From IMG/VR virus record IMGVR_UViG_3300037042_000544, positions 1 through 31,700 of that record: DNA of 31,700 bases. One strand, given 5' to 3'. Shown piece by piece: positions 23,769 through 31,700 of this stretch. Within the stretch, counting starts at the first letter, position 1; each line of letters begins with the position of its first letter. The notes below the pieces were generated by a model that searched no databases, was not told where the DNA came from, and saw only the letters and a list, made by a program, of their open reading frames with translations. The position numbers and the translations under genes were made by a program. This DNA comes from a virus.

Positions 23769-24179
23769 GTGGCACTTAATATACGACCATTGAACATTCA
23801 TGATTATGACACCATTTTAGTGGGGTGGTGGAAGGATTGGGGATGGACTCCTCCTGAAAAAGACTTTTTACCGGGGGATGGAACAGCAGGGATAATGGTT
23901 TTAGATGAGGAGGTTCCGGTATGTGCAGGGTTTATGTACACCACAAACTCAAAGGTGGCTTGGATTGATTGGATAGTATCCAACAAGGAATACAGAAAGA
24001 AGCCACATAGAAAGCAGGCATTATCATTACTCGTAGATACTCTGACTAATATCAGTAAAAATACGGGACATAAGTATGGTTACGCATTAATAAAACACAA
24101 TAGCCTGATAGATACCTATAAAGAACTAGGGTACATAAAGGGTGATGTATACACAGGAGAAATGATTAAAGTATTATAA
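23769..24179 (+). CDS. GNAT-like acetyltransferase domain protein
   Basis: 136 residues, starting at GTG. The order of elements fits a compact GNAT fold. Strand ALNIRPLNIHDYDTI (2-16) is followed by a helix with WWKDWGW and strands GIMVLDEEVPVCAGFMYTTN (41-60) and VAWIDWIVSNKEYR (63-76). Then come the motif A helix (80-98), YGYALIKHNS (103-112) and YKELGYIKG (117-125), the usual motif B end. The acetyl-CoA loop, normally R/Q-x-x-G-x-G/A, reads RKKPHRKQ (76-83) and lacks the glycines, so activity is in doubt. Similar small proteins occur among virion genes of Bacteroidota phages. Substrate unknown. It sits between tail genes and ejection proteins, one base before the next start. Confidence 0.65.
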   Translation: MALNIRPLNIHDYDTILVGWWKDWGWTPPEKDFLPGDGTAGIMVLDEEVPVCAGFMYTTNSKVAWIDWIVSNKEYRKKPHRKQALSLLVDTLTNISKNTGHKYGYALIKHNSLIDTYKELGYIKGDVYTGEMIKVL

Positions 24180-24180
24180 T

Positions 24181-25044
24181 ATGGCAGTTACAACAGCAGC
24201 AGTAGTTGGTATAGCGGCAACAGCAGGAACAACAGCTATGTCTTTCACACAAGCAGGAAAGCAAAGGAAACTTCAGCGTCAGGCAGAATCAGAAGCGGCT
24301 GAAGCAATGTCTGCAGCAAGGAAGAAGCTTGATGTAAATTTCTATGAGCAATTAGCTATTCAAAAAGAACCATACGAACTTGAGCGTGAGGCATTGTTAT
24401 CGGCAGGAGCACAGGCTATTGCTGCAGGTCAAGAAAGTGAGAGAGGTTCAGCAGCCACAGCAGGTAGGGTTTACATGGCACAGCAAGCAGGTCAAAGACA
24501 AATAGCAGGTGCTATGGGTCAAGAGATGGCAGGTCTTGAGAAACTTACTGCTGCAGAGGATGCAAGGCTTGCAGGTGCACAGGCAGGTCTTGATTTGGCT
24601 ACAGCACAAGGCGCACAGCTTGCAGCAAGAGATGCTAATGAAGCGGCAAATTTAGCAACAGCACAAGGTGTGGCAGGCGTTACAAGTCTTGCAGGACAAG
24701 TTGCTAGTGCATTACCATTGTTTGCAAAAACACCAAGTGCTAGAATTACTAATCAAATAGAAAATGTTGGAAGCAAACAACTAGGACTTCAACAGTCTGA
24801 TATTCAAAAAAGTATTGGTTCATTAGGTGTAGTTGATAACGTAGACTTTAGTAGGGTTGGAAACATGAGCGAGCTACAATTTAAAGATTTTATGGGCAAG
24901 GTTAACCCTGATACGTTAAGAAAAATACAATCACAGTTTCCAAACTCAGCAAGTTCATTTATGCCTGATATGTATAAATCCCCTAATTTATTTTCTCCAT
25001 CATCATCATTAGGAGCATTTGCAATACCGGGTATTGGTGGTTAG
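24181..25044 (+). CDS. Internal virion (ejection) protein, T7 gp14-like layout
   Basis: 287 residues. A hydrophobic Ala/Thr/Gly-rich N-terminal helix (VTTAAVVGIAATAGTTAMSF, 3-22) is followed by a long Ala/Gln/Glu-rich helical region (24-165), GQESERGSAATAGRVYMAQQ (80-99) being a typical piece. A Ser/Phe/Pro-rich end (265-287) finishes with AIPGIGG. This layout, a membrane-active N-terminus plus helices and no enzyme, is that of T7 gp14, the first core protein ejected to form a channel in the outer membrane. It precedes two larger candidates in the same order of increasing size as T7 gp14-gp15-gp16. The call rests on architecture and position. Confidence 0.6.
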   Translation: MAVTTAAVVGIAATAGTTAMSFTQAGKQRKLQRQAESEAAEAMSAARKKLDVNFYEQLAIQKEPYELEREALLSAGAQAIAAGQESERGSAATAGRVYMAQQAGQRQIAGAMGQEMAGLEKLTAAEDARLAGAQAGLDLATAQGAQLAARDANEAANLATAQGVAGVTSLAGQVASALPLFAKTPSARITNQIENVGSKQLGLQQSDIQKSIGSLGVVDNVDFSRVGNMSELQFKDFMGKVNPDTLRKIQSQFPNSASSFMPDMYKSPNLFSPSSSLGAFAIPGIGG

Positions 25045-25065
25045 TAAACAATAAATAATTAAAAG

Positions 25066-26850
25066 ATGGCAGGTACATACTATAGTTACGCTGAGAGAAA
25101 CGCAAGTGATGAAATAAATTGGTCGCAGGTTGGTAAGAATCTTACCGACATGCTTAGCAAGGAATCACAAGTTCGTGAGGAAAAGAAGGCTGCTATTGAT
25201 AAAGCAACAAGGGAGTATGGCGAAACTTTGGCAAATGCTCCTCAAGGTGAACACCAAGGTATAAACCAATGGGCATTGACCTATGCTGATAGTGCTCAGC
25301 AAGCTAGGCTTATGCAGGACAGGCTTTTAAAGTCGGGTCAATTAAAGCAGAAGGACTATATGGTAATGCGTCAGAACATAACTGATGGAACGTCTCAAGC
25401 TTTTGGTTTAATAAAAGAATATCAGGCTGAGTACAATGATAAGATGGAGAGATATAAGAAAGGTGATTCTCAAGCACTTGAGCAATGGTTGATGGCAGAG
25501 GCTGAAGGATTTGCCAACTTTAACAACTCAGAACTGTATATAAACCCAACTGACTTTACTGTCAATGTTGCTAAAAAAGAAAAGCAAATAGTTGATGGTA
25601 AGGAGGTTTATGTGATGAGCAAGAACCCAAATGAATTTACCACAGTAAACGCAATGCGTAATCGCATTAAGGGTAAATTTGATAAATTGGATATAGATAA
25701 GACATTGCAAGGAGGAGTTAATGTGTTAGGAAAAGATATTGAATCATTAGTTTCACAGGTAAGCAATACTGCACAGGGTGGACTAATAAAGTCAATAAAT
25801 GACATAACTCAAAGAAAAGATTTTGGCGTTGAGACTAATGAAGCTATAAGTCTTTTTGAAAGGTCTGAGTCAACATACCTTGACTCTATTATGACTCAAC
25901 CAACAAATATTAGTTCAATACTAACAGAATTTGTTGTAAGTGACCCTAAGACAAAACAAGCATATACATATACTTGGGATGCAAAAAAGGCAGGTGGTAA
26001 TGTAATATTATTGAAGAATGATAGTGCGGGAAGACCTGTGCCTGAATTTACAGATGGGCAAAAGGAAGTTGCAAAGAATGCACTTCGTGAGAGGTTCAGA
26101 ATAATGCTTGATAAAGAAATAGAACTTAAGGCAACTCCACAAACACAGTTGCAGGAAAGAAGAGCACCTACTCTTGGGGAAATGGACCGTGCTGATAAGA
26201 AAAAAGAGGCAAAGAACTTTGCAGATAACCTATCAGCTCTTTTAACAGGTGATGATGACCAAGTACAAGCTGCTCTTGGGTATTTTGGTGGTCTAGGAGT
26301 AAAATTAAGAAGAGGGCAAGACGGGATATTTGTAAAAACAAAAGGTGGAGAAGTTCCGTACCTATTTAAAGATAACAATGCAGATGATTTAGCTAAAGCA
26401 ATAGTTAGTGGAACAAATGTAAGAGAACTTAATGAAGATGATGTTGTAGGATTTGCAAAGCAATTTAATAAAAGTAGAGGTGCTATAAATCCTTATCCAA
26501 CGGGAGAATCTATAATTGGACCCGAAGCTCCTCAAGAGTTTACTGCAGTGATAAGTCCTTCAATATTTACTAGCAAGTCAGAAAAGTCAAGTGTAAACCT
26601 GCAATCAATTTTACCAACAGGATTTGTAGTTAAGGATATTGGTGGACCATTTGGAAACGATGTTGAAGTTACTGCACCGGATGGAGTTACAAAGTATGTA
26701 TATAACGCAAATATGAAAAAGGATGATGCAGCAGATGCAGCTAGTGACCTTCAGCAATTTATACAACTAAATAATGTAACTTCAACTGCAAAACCTGCGG
26801 CAGCAAAACCTGCAGTTAATTCAACAATGAAACCGGGAAAAGGCAGATAA
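25066..26850 (+). CDS. Internal virion (ejection) protein, mid-size
   Basis: 594 residues, mainly helical and charged. The start YYSYAERNASDEINWSQVGK (5-24) is followed by helices with NQWALTYADSAQQARLMQDR (67-86) and LKQKDYMVMRQNITDGTSQA (93-112). Then comes a long helical middle, a beta-containing module near 400-435 (GYFGGLGVKLRRGQDGIFVKT), and a C-terminal Ala/Pro/Lys tail (AKPAAAKPAVN). No membrane helix or catalytic motif is evident. Lying between the gp14-like protein and the giant protein, it matches T7 gp15 in relative position, and phage cargo proteins in composition. The start context AAAAGATGGCA is the same as at 16941. The role in DNA or protein ejection is inferred. Confidence 0.55.
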   Translation: MAGTYYSYAERNASDEINWSQVGKNLTDMLSKESQVREEKKAAIDKATREYGETLANAPQGEHQGINQWALTYADSAQQARLMQDRLLKSGQLKQKDYMVMRQNITDGTSQAFGLIKEYQAEYNDKMERYKKGDSQALEQWLMAEAEGFANFNNSELYINPTDFTVNVAKKEKQIVDGKEVYVMSKNPNEFTTVNAMRNRIKGKFDKLDIDKTLQGGVNVLGKDIESLVSQVSNTAQGGLIKSINDITQRKDFGVETNEAISLFERSESTYLDSIMTQPTNISSILTEFVVSDPKTKQAYTYTWDAKKAGGNVILLKNDSAGRPVPEFTDGQKEVAKNALRERFRIMLDKEIELKATPQTQLQERRAPTLGEMDRADKKKEAKNFADNLSALLTGDDDQVQAALGYFGGLGVKLRRGQDGIFVKTKGGEVPYLFKDNNADDLAKAIVSGTNVRELNEDDVVGFAKQFNKSRGAINPYPTGESIIGPEAPQEFTAVISPSIFTSKSEKSSVNLQSILPTGFVVKDIGGPFGNDVEVTAPDGVTKYVYNANMKKDDAADAASDLQQFIQLNNVTSTAKPAAAKPAVNSTMKPGKGR

Positions 26851-26872
26851 AAACTAAAATAAAAAATTAAGC

Positions 26873-29800
26873 ATGCCGGACTTAAGACAAGCATTAAGGG
26901 ATTTTGTAACTACATCTAATAGCGGAAAGTATAGTGATGAGGCTACGTTGCTATCTAAATTCCCTGAACTGCAAGGATATAGTGTTGATGTTTTGAGGGA
27001 CTTTGTAACCACATCAAATAGTGGCAAGTACGCTACAGAAGATGATTTGCTATCCAAGTTCCCTGAGTTTGGAATTGGTGCTACAGAAATAAAAAAAAAA
27101 GAGGTCGTCCTCCCTCCAAGCCCAAGCCCAAATGCTACGGATTTACCATTGGGAATTGGTTCTTTGGAGTTTGCAAAACCTTCTAAGCCTGCTCAACAAG
27201 GTCCAACCGAGAAGCTTGCGGTTGGTCCAATGGGTATAACAGGATTAGAAAGAACCAAGGACTATGTATCTGCTAGCGACCAAGGCAAGCAGGGCACTAT
27301 ATTAAACACCGTATCATCATTAGATAAAGGGTTTTATAAGAACCTTATAGGTAGTCCGGTAAAAGGATTAGGAACAGCACTTGAAGGAGTTACCGGAAAA
27401 GGTTTTGTCAGTGATGCCCTTATCAAGTTTGGTAACTACTTTAATAAAACAATTGACGAACTAACTCCTCAAGATGAAGAGTTTAAAAATAGTTTGACTG
27501 ACCAATTTGGTCAAGCCTTTGGACAGGTTGCGTCACTAGTTGTTACACAAGGTGCTGCAGGATTGGCATCAAAAGCTCCAACTGCTGCACAAGCAGCAAC
27601 GTCAGCATTAGCAGCACAGACTGCACCAACTGCAGCAGGAGCTGTGTCAGCTTTAAAGACATTGGGTTCGGAACTAGCTAGTCCAACTGCAGTAAGTGCA
27701 GGTCTTGCAATGGGTCAAGGAGAATTTGAAAGGGCAAAGGAAGCAGGGGCAACAGATGAGCAGGCGTTTGAAGCGTTTTACAAGAACGCAGCAGTTGGTT
27801 CTGTACTTGAGAAGATACCTGTAATGCAATTCTTAAAACGATTTGAGAAGGCAAGTGCAGGTGGTATCAGTAACTATATTAAGACGAAAGGTGTTGCAGG
27901 TTTGACTGGAGGAATTGAAGAGATGACCACAGAGATTCTTCAAGGTATCTACGCAAACTTAACAGCACAAGATATTTACGATGCAAACCAACAGATGTTT
28001 GATGGTATTGGTGAAGCAGGTGGTGTTGGTTTTGGCGTTGGATTCTTGCTTAACGCCATGGGTGCTAATGCAAAAATTCTTAGAAGCCAAGGGAAAGAAG
28101 AAGAAGCGCAGGTTGTAGAAAACCAAATGGCGCAGTTTGAATCTCAAGCGGCTAAGGGTGGTGTGTCCTCCTACAAGATGGGTGGTGTAAAGATTGAGTC
28201 TCCTGAGATTATCAGCAAGATGATTGACAACATGGATGCCACTGAGTTAGTGAAAGCTAATATTGAAATAGAGAATGACCCCGAACTTAACACCAAGTTG
28301 CAGGATAAGATTATAACATCATCTATTAAGGAGCAAGTAAGACAAGGAAATCCCGACCTTAATGAGACTAGTCTTGATGCCATAACTAAACTAGAGTTGG
28401 AGCTAAGGTCACTAGAAGGCAATACTACTCAGACAGGTAAGGATAAAGCCGCTGCCATCCGTACTCAGATTAAAAATATTCAAGAGAATCAACTGACCGA
28501 AGAGGTAGATAATTCAGCTAGGATTGCTGAGTTAGAGGGTATACTTTCAAGTGCTGACAGGAACCTTGCAGAAACAGGATTTACGTCATTGTCTCAAGAT
28601 GCAAGAGTTGAAATAGAAAAAGAATTACAAACCTTAAAAACAAAACAAAATGTTCAAGAGCAAACAGCAGGTGAAGTACCTGTACAGTCAGGAGCCGAAG
28701 TTAGCGGAGAAGTGGCGCAAGGAGAACCCCAAGCAGGACCTCAAGTCACTACCGAAGAAGGTGTCCAAGCAGAAGTCGCCCAAGAAGAAGTAACACCTGA
28801 AATGACCGAGCGAGATGAGGATAATGAAAGGGTGAGGCTTGGCGATAAAGTTTTTGAAGCAAAGAAAAACATAGCAAGGGCGAGTGATACTGAAGCGGCA
28901 ATAGAGCAATACAATGCAGCTAAGAAAGAGTTGGATGACTTTGATTCATCTGTACAGCAAAGGAAAAATAAGAAGAGGGCACAGTCAAATATTGAATCTC
29001 TTATTGAGGATGAGAAAACTTATTCTCAAAGAGCCGGTTATGAGTACAAAGAACTGTACGACAAAGACCCAAGGCTTGCTGCATTGCAAAATTCAAAAGA
29101 CTTGCTTGACTTCATTGAGTCTGAAGACATAGAGGAAAGGCGTGCTATAAGAGGAGAGACTATTGAAGAGGCAGAAAAAACTAAAGAAAGCAGCATATCA
29201 TATATTAAACAAAGCATTGCTGATTTAGAAGCAGACCTTAAATCAAATCCCGTAGTGTCTTCAAAGACACAAGATGTCGCACCTGTAACTGAAGCAGTAC
29301 TTGAGATAGAGCAGTACGAACCAATAACAGAACAGCAGGTAAGCCATGAGAGGAAGTTCAATAAGAATACTGCAACTGACTACGAAGAGGATACAAGGGA
29401 GACTGACAGCGGTCGTGAAGTAACATACCTATCAAGGGTTACAGTTGAGGCGTTAGACGATAACACCGGTGATGCAATTGGTGGTTTAGTTAAGATTGTA
29501 GACGAGGACAAGAATGTTAGTTGGCAGGCTGTAGATTTGGATGGCAATGACTTGGGCAAGGAAGACTTTGACTCACTTGAAGAAGCAAAGACTGCTCTTG
29601 TAAAAAATTGGAATAAGATTCAGAAGAAAGAGTTTGATAAAGAGGCTAAGAAAAAAGCTAAAGAAGCCGCTAAAAAATCTAAAAAAATATATGAGACTTT
29701 ACCGACTAAAAGGGTACAGCCCGAATCCGGGATTGTTCAACCCAAAGCAAAAGCAGAGACTAAGCCAACAGGACTTGCAGTCCCTTCAGGACCTTCTACA

Positions 29801-31700
29801 AAAAGAGAAGAAGTCAAAGGTTCAATCCAAAGAATCGCCAATGCAGGACTCCTCCGTTCCGCAGAAACAGGAAAGCCTGCAATAACCGAACAGGAGATTG
29901 ATGTTCAGATGGCATTAACAGATGCCATGGCAAGTGTATGGGAAGAGACAACCGGTAAGAATAACTTTTATGAAACCTTTATCAGCGATGTAAAAGAAGG
30001 TGACGTAGAAGCTATTAAACAAAAGGGTGGTGCTCTTTTCCAAAATACAGAAGTTCCTAAAAGACCAATCAGCAGAGTTACTCTCGGAGTATTTGAAGAA
30101 CCATTATTTCAAAATATGAAAGGCGCTATGGTTGCTCCGCAATCCATAAGTGACTTCATGAAATCAAAGGGTAAGCAGATTGAAAAAGACATAATCAATA
30201 ACGTACTGTCATACGATAAGTATAAAGGTCAAAAGAGAATATCATTTGACGAGTTCAGGGATGATGTTGAGACGCAGATTATGAAGCTTGAGCGTATTGA
30301 CTCAAAGTCATATTCTGATTATGGAATGGACAACCTTGGTGACAATCATAGTTATGGTAGAGACCAAACAATAATATTTAACAGTCCTATAGACCATGGA
30401 CAATACGGTCATTTCCGTGGAGATTTTACCAAGGGTCAACTTAATGATGTAACATGGGAAGTAAGGCAAATACCAAACACTGAGCAGTATGTAGCAATTG
30501 ATGCAGACATGCCTCCCGGTACTCCTTCAAATCAAATAGCTCAGTACGTAGGTACTGCAGGTTCTATTGAAGAAGTAAATAAATGGGTTTCTGATAGAAC
30601 TTCTGTGGCATTAGACGCACAAATTAACAAAGGATTGTTCGGTCACATTCGCAATTGGTTTAACCAAAATACGGGCGTTTATACTTTGGCAGAATTGCAG
30701 AGTGACTACTTCCAAAAGAATAAGGCTAATGATTTATATGCGTCAAAGATTTCTCAAGATGAAGTAAATGAATATGTAAACAAGAACTTTAGAAGGAAGT
30801 TAGACAACGAGACTACTGAAGCTATTAAAAAAGAATTTGGTATTGTTGTTGATTATACAACAAATGCGGATGGTGATACAATAGCTACTGCTACCATTAA
30901 AGGATTTCCTAAGATTCCTGATGACTACCCTCTTTCTCAAGGTTCATATTCCGCATCTTACGTTCCCGTTCCGGGATTCACTTTAGAAGATGTTTCAGAG
31001 AACCGAGCAGTAGTAGAGGCTTTAAGAATTTTGGCTACTAAAAACACCGATGTTGCTGCAAGAAGAAGGGAGATTGTTGACGAATATGAAGCGAAGAGAC
31101 TTGAAATAAAAAAAGAAGAAAACAAATACATAGCTAAACGCATAGAGGAGATTAAAAAGTCTGAGCCTGCAAACTTAATGATGAGTCAGTTCATTGCCTC
31201 ACAGAAGGTACATGAGCTTAGGCTGTTCAGGGAATCACTCAAGCATGCTGCTGATAAAGGTGCTACTGAACTTTGGTTTCCTACTCCATACACTATTGCT
31301 GTTATAGAAGGATATGTAAGCTCTACTGGAAATGCTCCTTACGAAGTTATTAATGGAGATGAAAGCTATCTTGTACCGGGAGACACGATTGAGTATGGTG
31401 GCACAGAAATGACTGTTGTTGAATCAAACCGTTTCTCAATAACTGTAGCACCAAGCGATGAGGTTTCTGTTTATGACATTGACTCTCTTAGAGAAGATGA
31501 GACTGATAACAGGATGGATGAGTTGGAATACAGCCTAAAGCGTCAAGTAGGTAACCTCAACACCATCACAAGAGAACAGGTAGAAGAGTATGATACAGAT
31601 GAGTTTCTTTCTGAGCAAATAAAAACAAGCTTTATTGAATGGTTTGATAATAACCCTGAAGAAGAGTATGCTACTTGGTCAGAGATTGAAGATGAAGTTA
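26873..31700 (+). CDS. Giant polyvalent internal-virion protein, 3' end outside window
   Basis: I read this frame from the ATG at 26873 without a stop to the window end: at least 1609 residues. Residues 4-67 hold two copies of a 33-residue repeat. Residues about 217-403 are Ala/Gly-rich and hydrophobic, with A-G-A-T-D-E-Q-A, GGISNYIKTKGVAG and GGVGFGVGFLLNAMG. This is a membrane-active region like those in ejected proteins. Helical, charged linkers follow (about 430-1000). Residues about 1160-1480 form a domain with GHFRGDF, TLAELQSDYFQK (E1274-L-Q-S-D) and ESLKHAADKGATELWFPTPY. It resembles the 'idEiQSDwxQ ... AAdxGaxxlxwPT' domain of large polyvalent phage proteins. Such multi-domain proteins are thought to be injected with DNA. 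The role of each domain is unknown. Confidence 0.7.
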   Translation, partial: MPDLRQALRDFVTTSNSGKYSDEATLLSKFPELQGYSVDVLRDFVTTSNSGKYATEDDLLSKFPEFGIGATEIKKKEVVLPPSPSPNATDLPLGIGSLEFAKPSKPAQQGPTEKLAVGPMGITGLERTKDYVSASDQGKQGTILNTVSSLDKGFYKNLIGSPVKGLGTALEGVTGKGFVSDALIKFGNYFNKTIDELTPQDEEFKNSLTDQFGQAFGQVASLVVTQGAAGLASKAPTAAQAATSALAAQTAPTAAGAVSALKTLGSELASPTAVSAGLAMGQGEFERAKEAGATDEQAFEAFYKNAAVGSVLEKIPVMQFLKRFEKASAGGISNYIKTKGVAGLTGGIEEMTTEILQGIYANLTAQDIYDANQQMFDGIGEAGGVGFGVGFLLNAMGANAKILRSQGKEEEAQVVENQMAQFESQAAKGGVSSYKMGGVKIESPEIISKMIDNMDATELVKANIEIENDPELNTKLQDKIITSSIKEQVRQGNPDLNETSLDAITKLELELRSLEGNTTQTGKDKAAAIRTQIKNIQENQLTEEVDNSARIAELEGILSSADRNLAETGFTSLSQDARVEIEKELQTLKTKQNVQEQTAGEVPVQSGAEVSGEVAQGEPQAGPQVTTEEGVQAEVAQEEVTPEMTERDEDNERVRLGDKVFEAKKNIARASDTEAAIEQYNAAKKELDDFDSSVQQRKNKKRAQSNIESLIEDEKTYSQRAGYEYKELYDKDPRLAALQNSKDLLDFIESEDIEERRAIRGETIEEAEKTKESSISYIKQSIADLEADLKSNPVVSSKTQDVAPVTEAVLEIEQYEPITEQQVSHERKFNKNTATDYEEDTRETDSGREVTYLSRVTVEALDDNTGDAIGGLVKIVDEDKNVSWQAVDLDGNDLGKEDFDSLEEAKTALVKNWNKIQKKEFDKEAKKKAKEAAKKSKKIYETLPTKRVQPESGIVQPKAKAETKPTGLAVPSGPSTKREEVKGSIQRIANAGLLRSAETGKPAITEQEIDVQMALTDAMASVWEETTGKNNFYETFISDVKEGDVEAIKQKGGALFQNTEVPKRPISRVTLGVFEEPLFQNMKGAMVAPQSISDFMKSKGKQIEKDIINNVLSYDKYKGQKRISFDEFRDDVETQIMKLERIDSKSYSDYGMDNLGDNHSYGRDQTIIFNSPIDHGQYGHFRGDFTKGQLNDVTWEVRQIPNTEQYVAIDADMPPGTPSNQIAQYVGTAGSIEEVNKWVSDRTSVALDAQINKGLFGHIRNWFNQNTGVYTLAELQSDYFQKNKANDLYASKISQDEVNEYVNKNFRRKLDNETTEAIKKEFGIVVDYTTNADGDTIATATIKGFPKIPDDYPLSQGSYSASYVPVPGFTLEDVSENRAVVEALRILATKNTDVAARRREIVDEYEAKRLEIKKEENKYIAKRIEEIKKSEPANLMMSQFIASQKVHELRLFRESLKHAADKGATELWFPTPYTIAVIEGYVSSTGNAPYEVINGDESYLVPGDTIEYGGTEMTVVESNRFSITVAPSDEVSVYDIDSLREDETDNRMDELEYSLKRQVGNLNTITREQVEEYDTDEFLSEQIKTSFIEWFDNNPEEEYATWSEIEDEV
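26882..27073 (+). repeat. Tandem 33-residue repeat, two copies
   Basis: Copy 1 (residues 4-35) and copy 2 (residues 40-67) of the giant protein share LRDFVTTSNSGKY (8-20 and 41-53) exactly, and LLSKFPE (26-32 and 59-65). The period is 33 residues (99 bases). Across the 13 identical residues the DNA differs at 7 positions, all silent, so the copies are old and the peptide is under selection. Confidence 0.9.
27091..27100 (+). other. A10 homopolymer within the giant gene (slippery site)
   Basis: Ten A residues encode part of I-K-K-K just after the N-terminal repeat; the frame splits them as A-AAA-AAA-AAA, which allows ribosomal or polymerase slippage. In the -1 frame the next codons read RGRPPSKPKPK and a stop follows at 27184-27186. 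The main frame stays open for 4.6 kb beyond. Confidence 0.6.

Noticed and set aside
29634-29885. 83-codon + strand frame, Lys-rich, overlapping the giant gene
   Set aside because: It lies in another frame of the continuous giant reading frame; its Lys/Gln composition comes from the AAG/AAA-rich linker read out of frame.
1-31700. tRNA genes, CRISPR arrays, insertion sequences, integrase or attachment sites
   Set aside because: Intergenic gaps are all under 100 bases and none folds into a cloverleaf; no regular direct repeats with spacers, transposase or recombinase motifs were seen.

Overview
The window looks like the late (structural, packaging and lysis) region of a virulent-type phage that infects a Bacteroidota (flavobacterial or Bacteroides-like) host. 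All 27 genes I accept lie on the + strand. They are packed so tightly that only about 390 bases fall between genes, and no gene-free stretch exceeds 100 bases. The host inference rests on: starts preceded by A-rich leaders with no Shine-Dalgarno sequence; TAnnTTTG boxes (the Bacteroidota -7 element) in front of four genes; a Gram-negative lysis set with an outer-membrane lipoprotein spanin; and protein families I know mainly from Bacteroidota phages. No sheath or long tape-measure gene is visible. Portal, ring/adaptor proteins, a very large tail hub (muzzle/stabilization type) and ejected proteins are present, so a short-tailed podovirus is most likely. The head-tail order and gene lengths recall crAss-like phages and relatives, but that affiliation is an inference. 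No replication, transcription or integration genes are in view.

Layout. 1-2404 is a lysis cassette: a holin-like fragment, a two-TM protein with a 4-helix-bundle chemoreceptor-like sensor domain, a small outer-membrane beta-barrel-like protein, a second two-TM holin candidate, a unimolecular spanin and an M15-type peptidoglycan peptidase. 2425-6458 is a tail-fibre block: an 1137-residue repetitive fibre, a small DUF7936-type protein and a 79-residue mini-protein that shares the fibre's N-terminal domain. 6480-7746 holds three accessory genes: a small conserved protein, a GroES/Hsp10-like protein and a 2-oxoglutarate/Fe(II) oxygenase. 7743-10251 is a small/large terminase pair. 10248-15271 is portal, scaffold-like protein and major capsid protein. 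15339-17864 is a head-associated protein plus two ring/adaptor proteins. 17866-23747 is the large muzzle/stabilization protein and two tail-associated proteins. 23769-24179 is a GNAT-like protein. 24181-31700 is three internal-virion/ejection candidates, the last a giant polyvalent protein still open at the window end.

How the genes work together. Terminases package DNA through the portal into a shell built by the major capsid and scaffold proteins. Adaptors and the muzzle close the head, the fibre binds the host, and the last three proteins probably travel inside the virion and enter the cell with the DNA. At the end of infection the holins, M15 peptidase and spanin breach the inner membrane, wall and outer membrane. 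Two intrinsic terminators flank the gene after the capsid gene. Together with the TAnnTTTG boxes they suggest that scaffold plus capsid form a separate high-expression unit.

The most unusual items are the sensor-domain protein and the beta-barrel protein inside the lysis cassette, the GroES-like plus dioxygenase pair, the mini-fibre, the near-identical translation leaders of the capsid gene and the DUF7936 gene, and a silent-site-only tandem repeat followed by an A10 slippery run at the start of the giant protein. All family assignments come from reading the sequence; no database search was possible.
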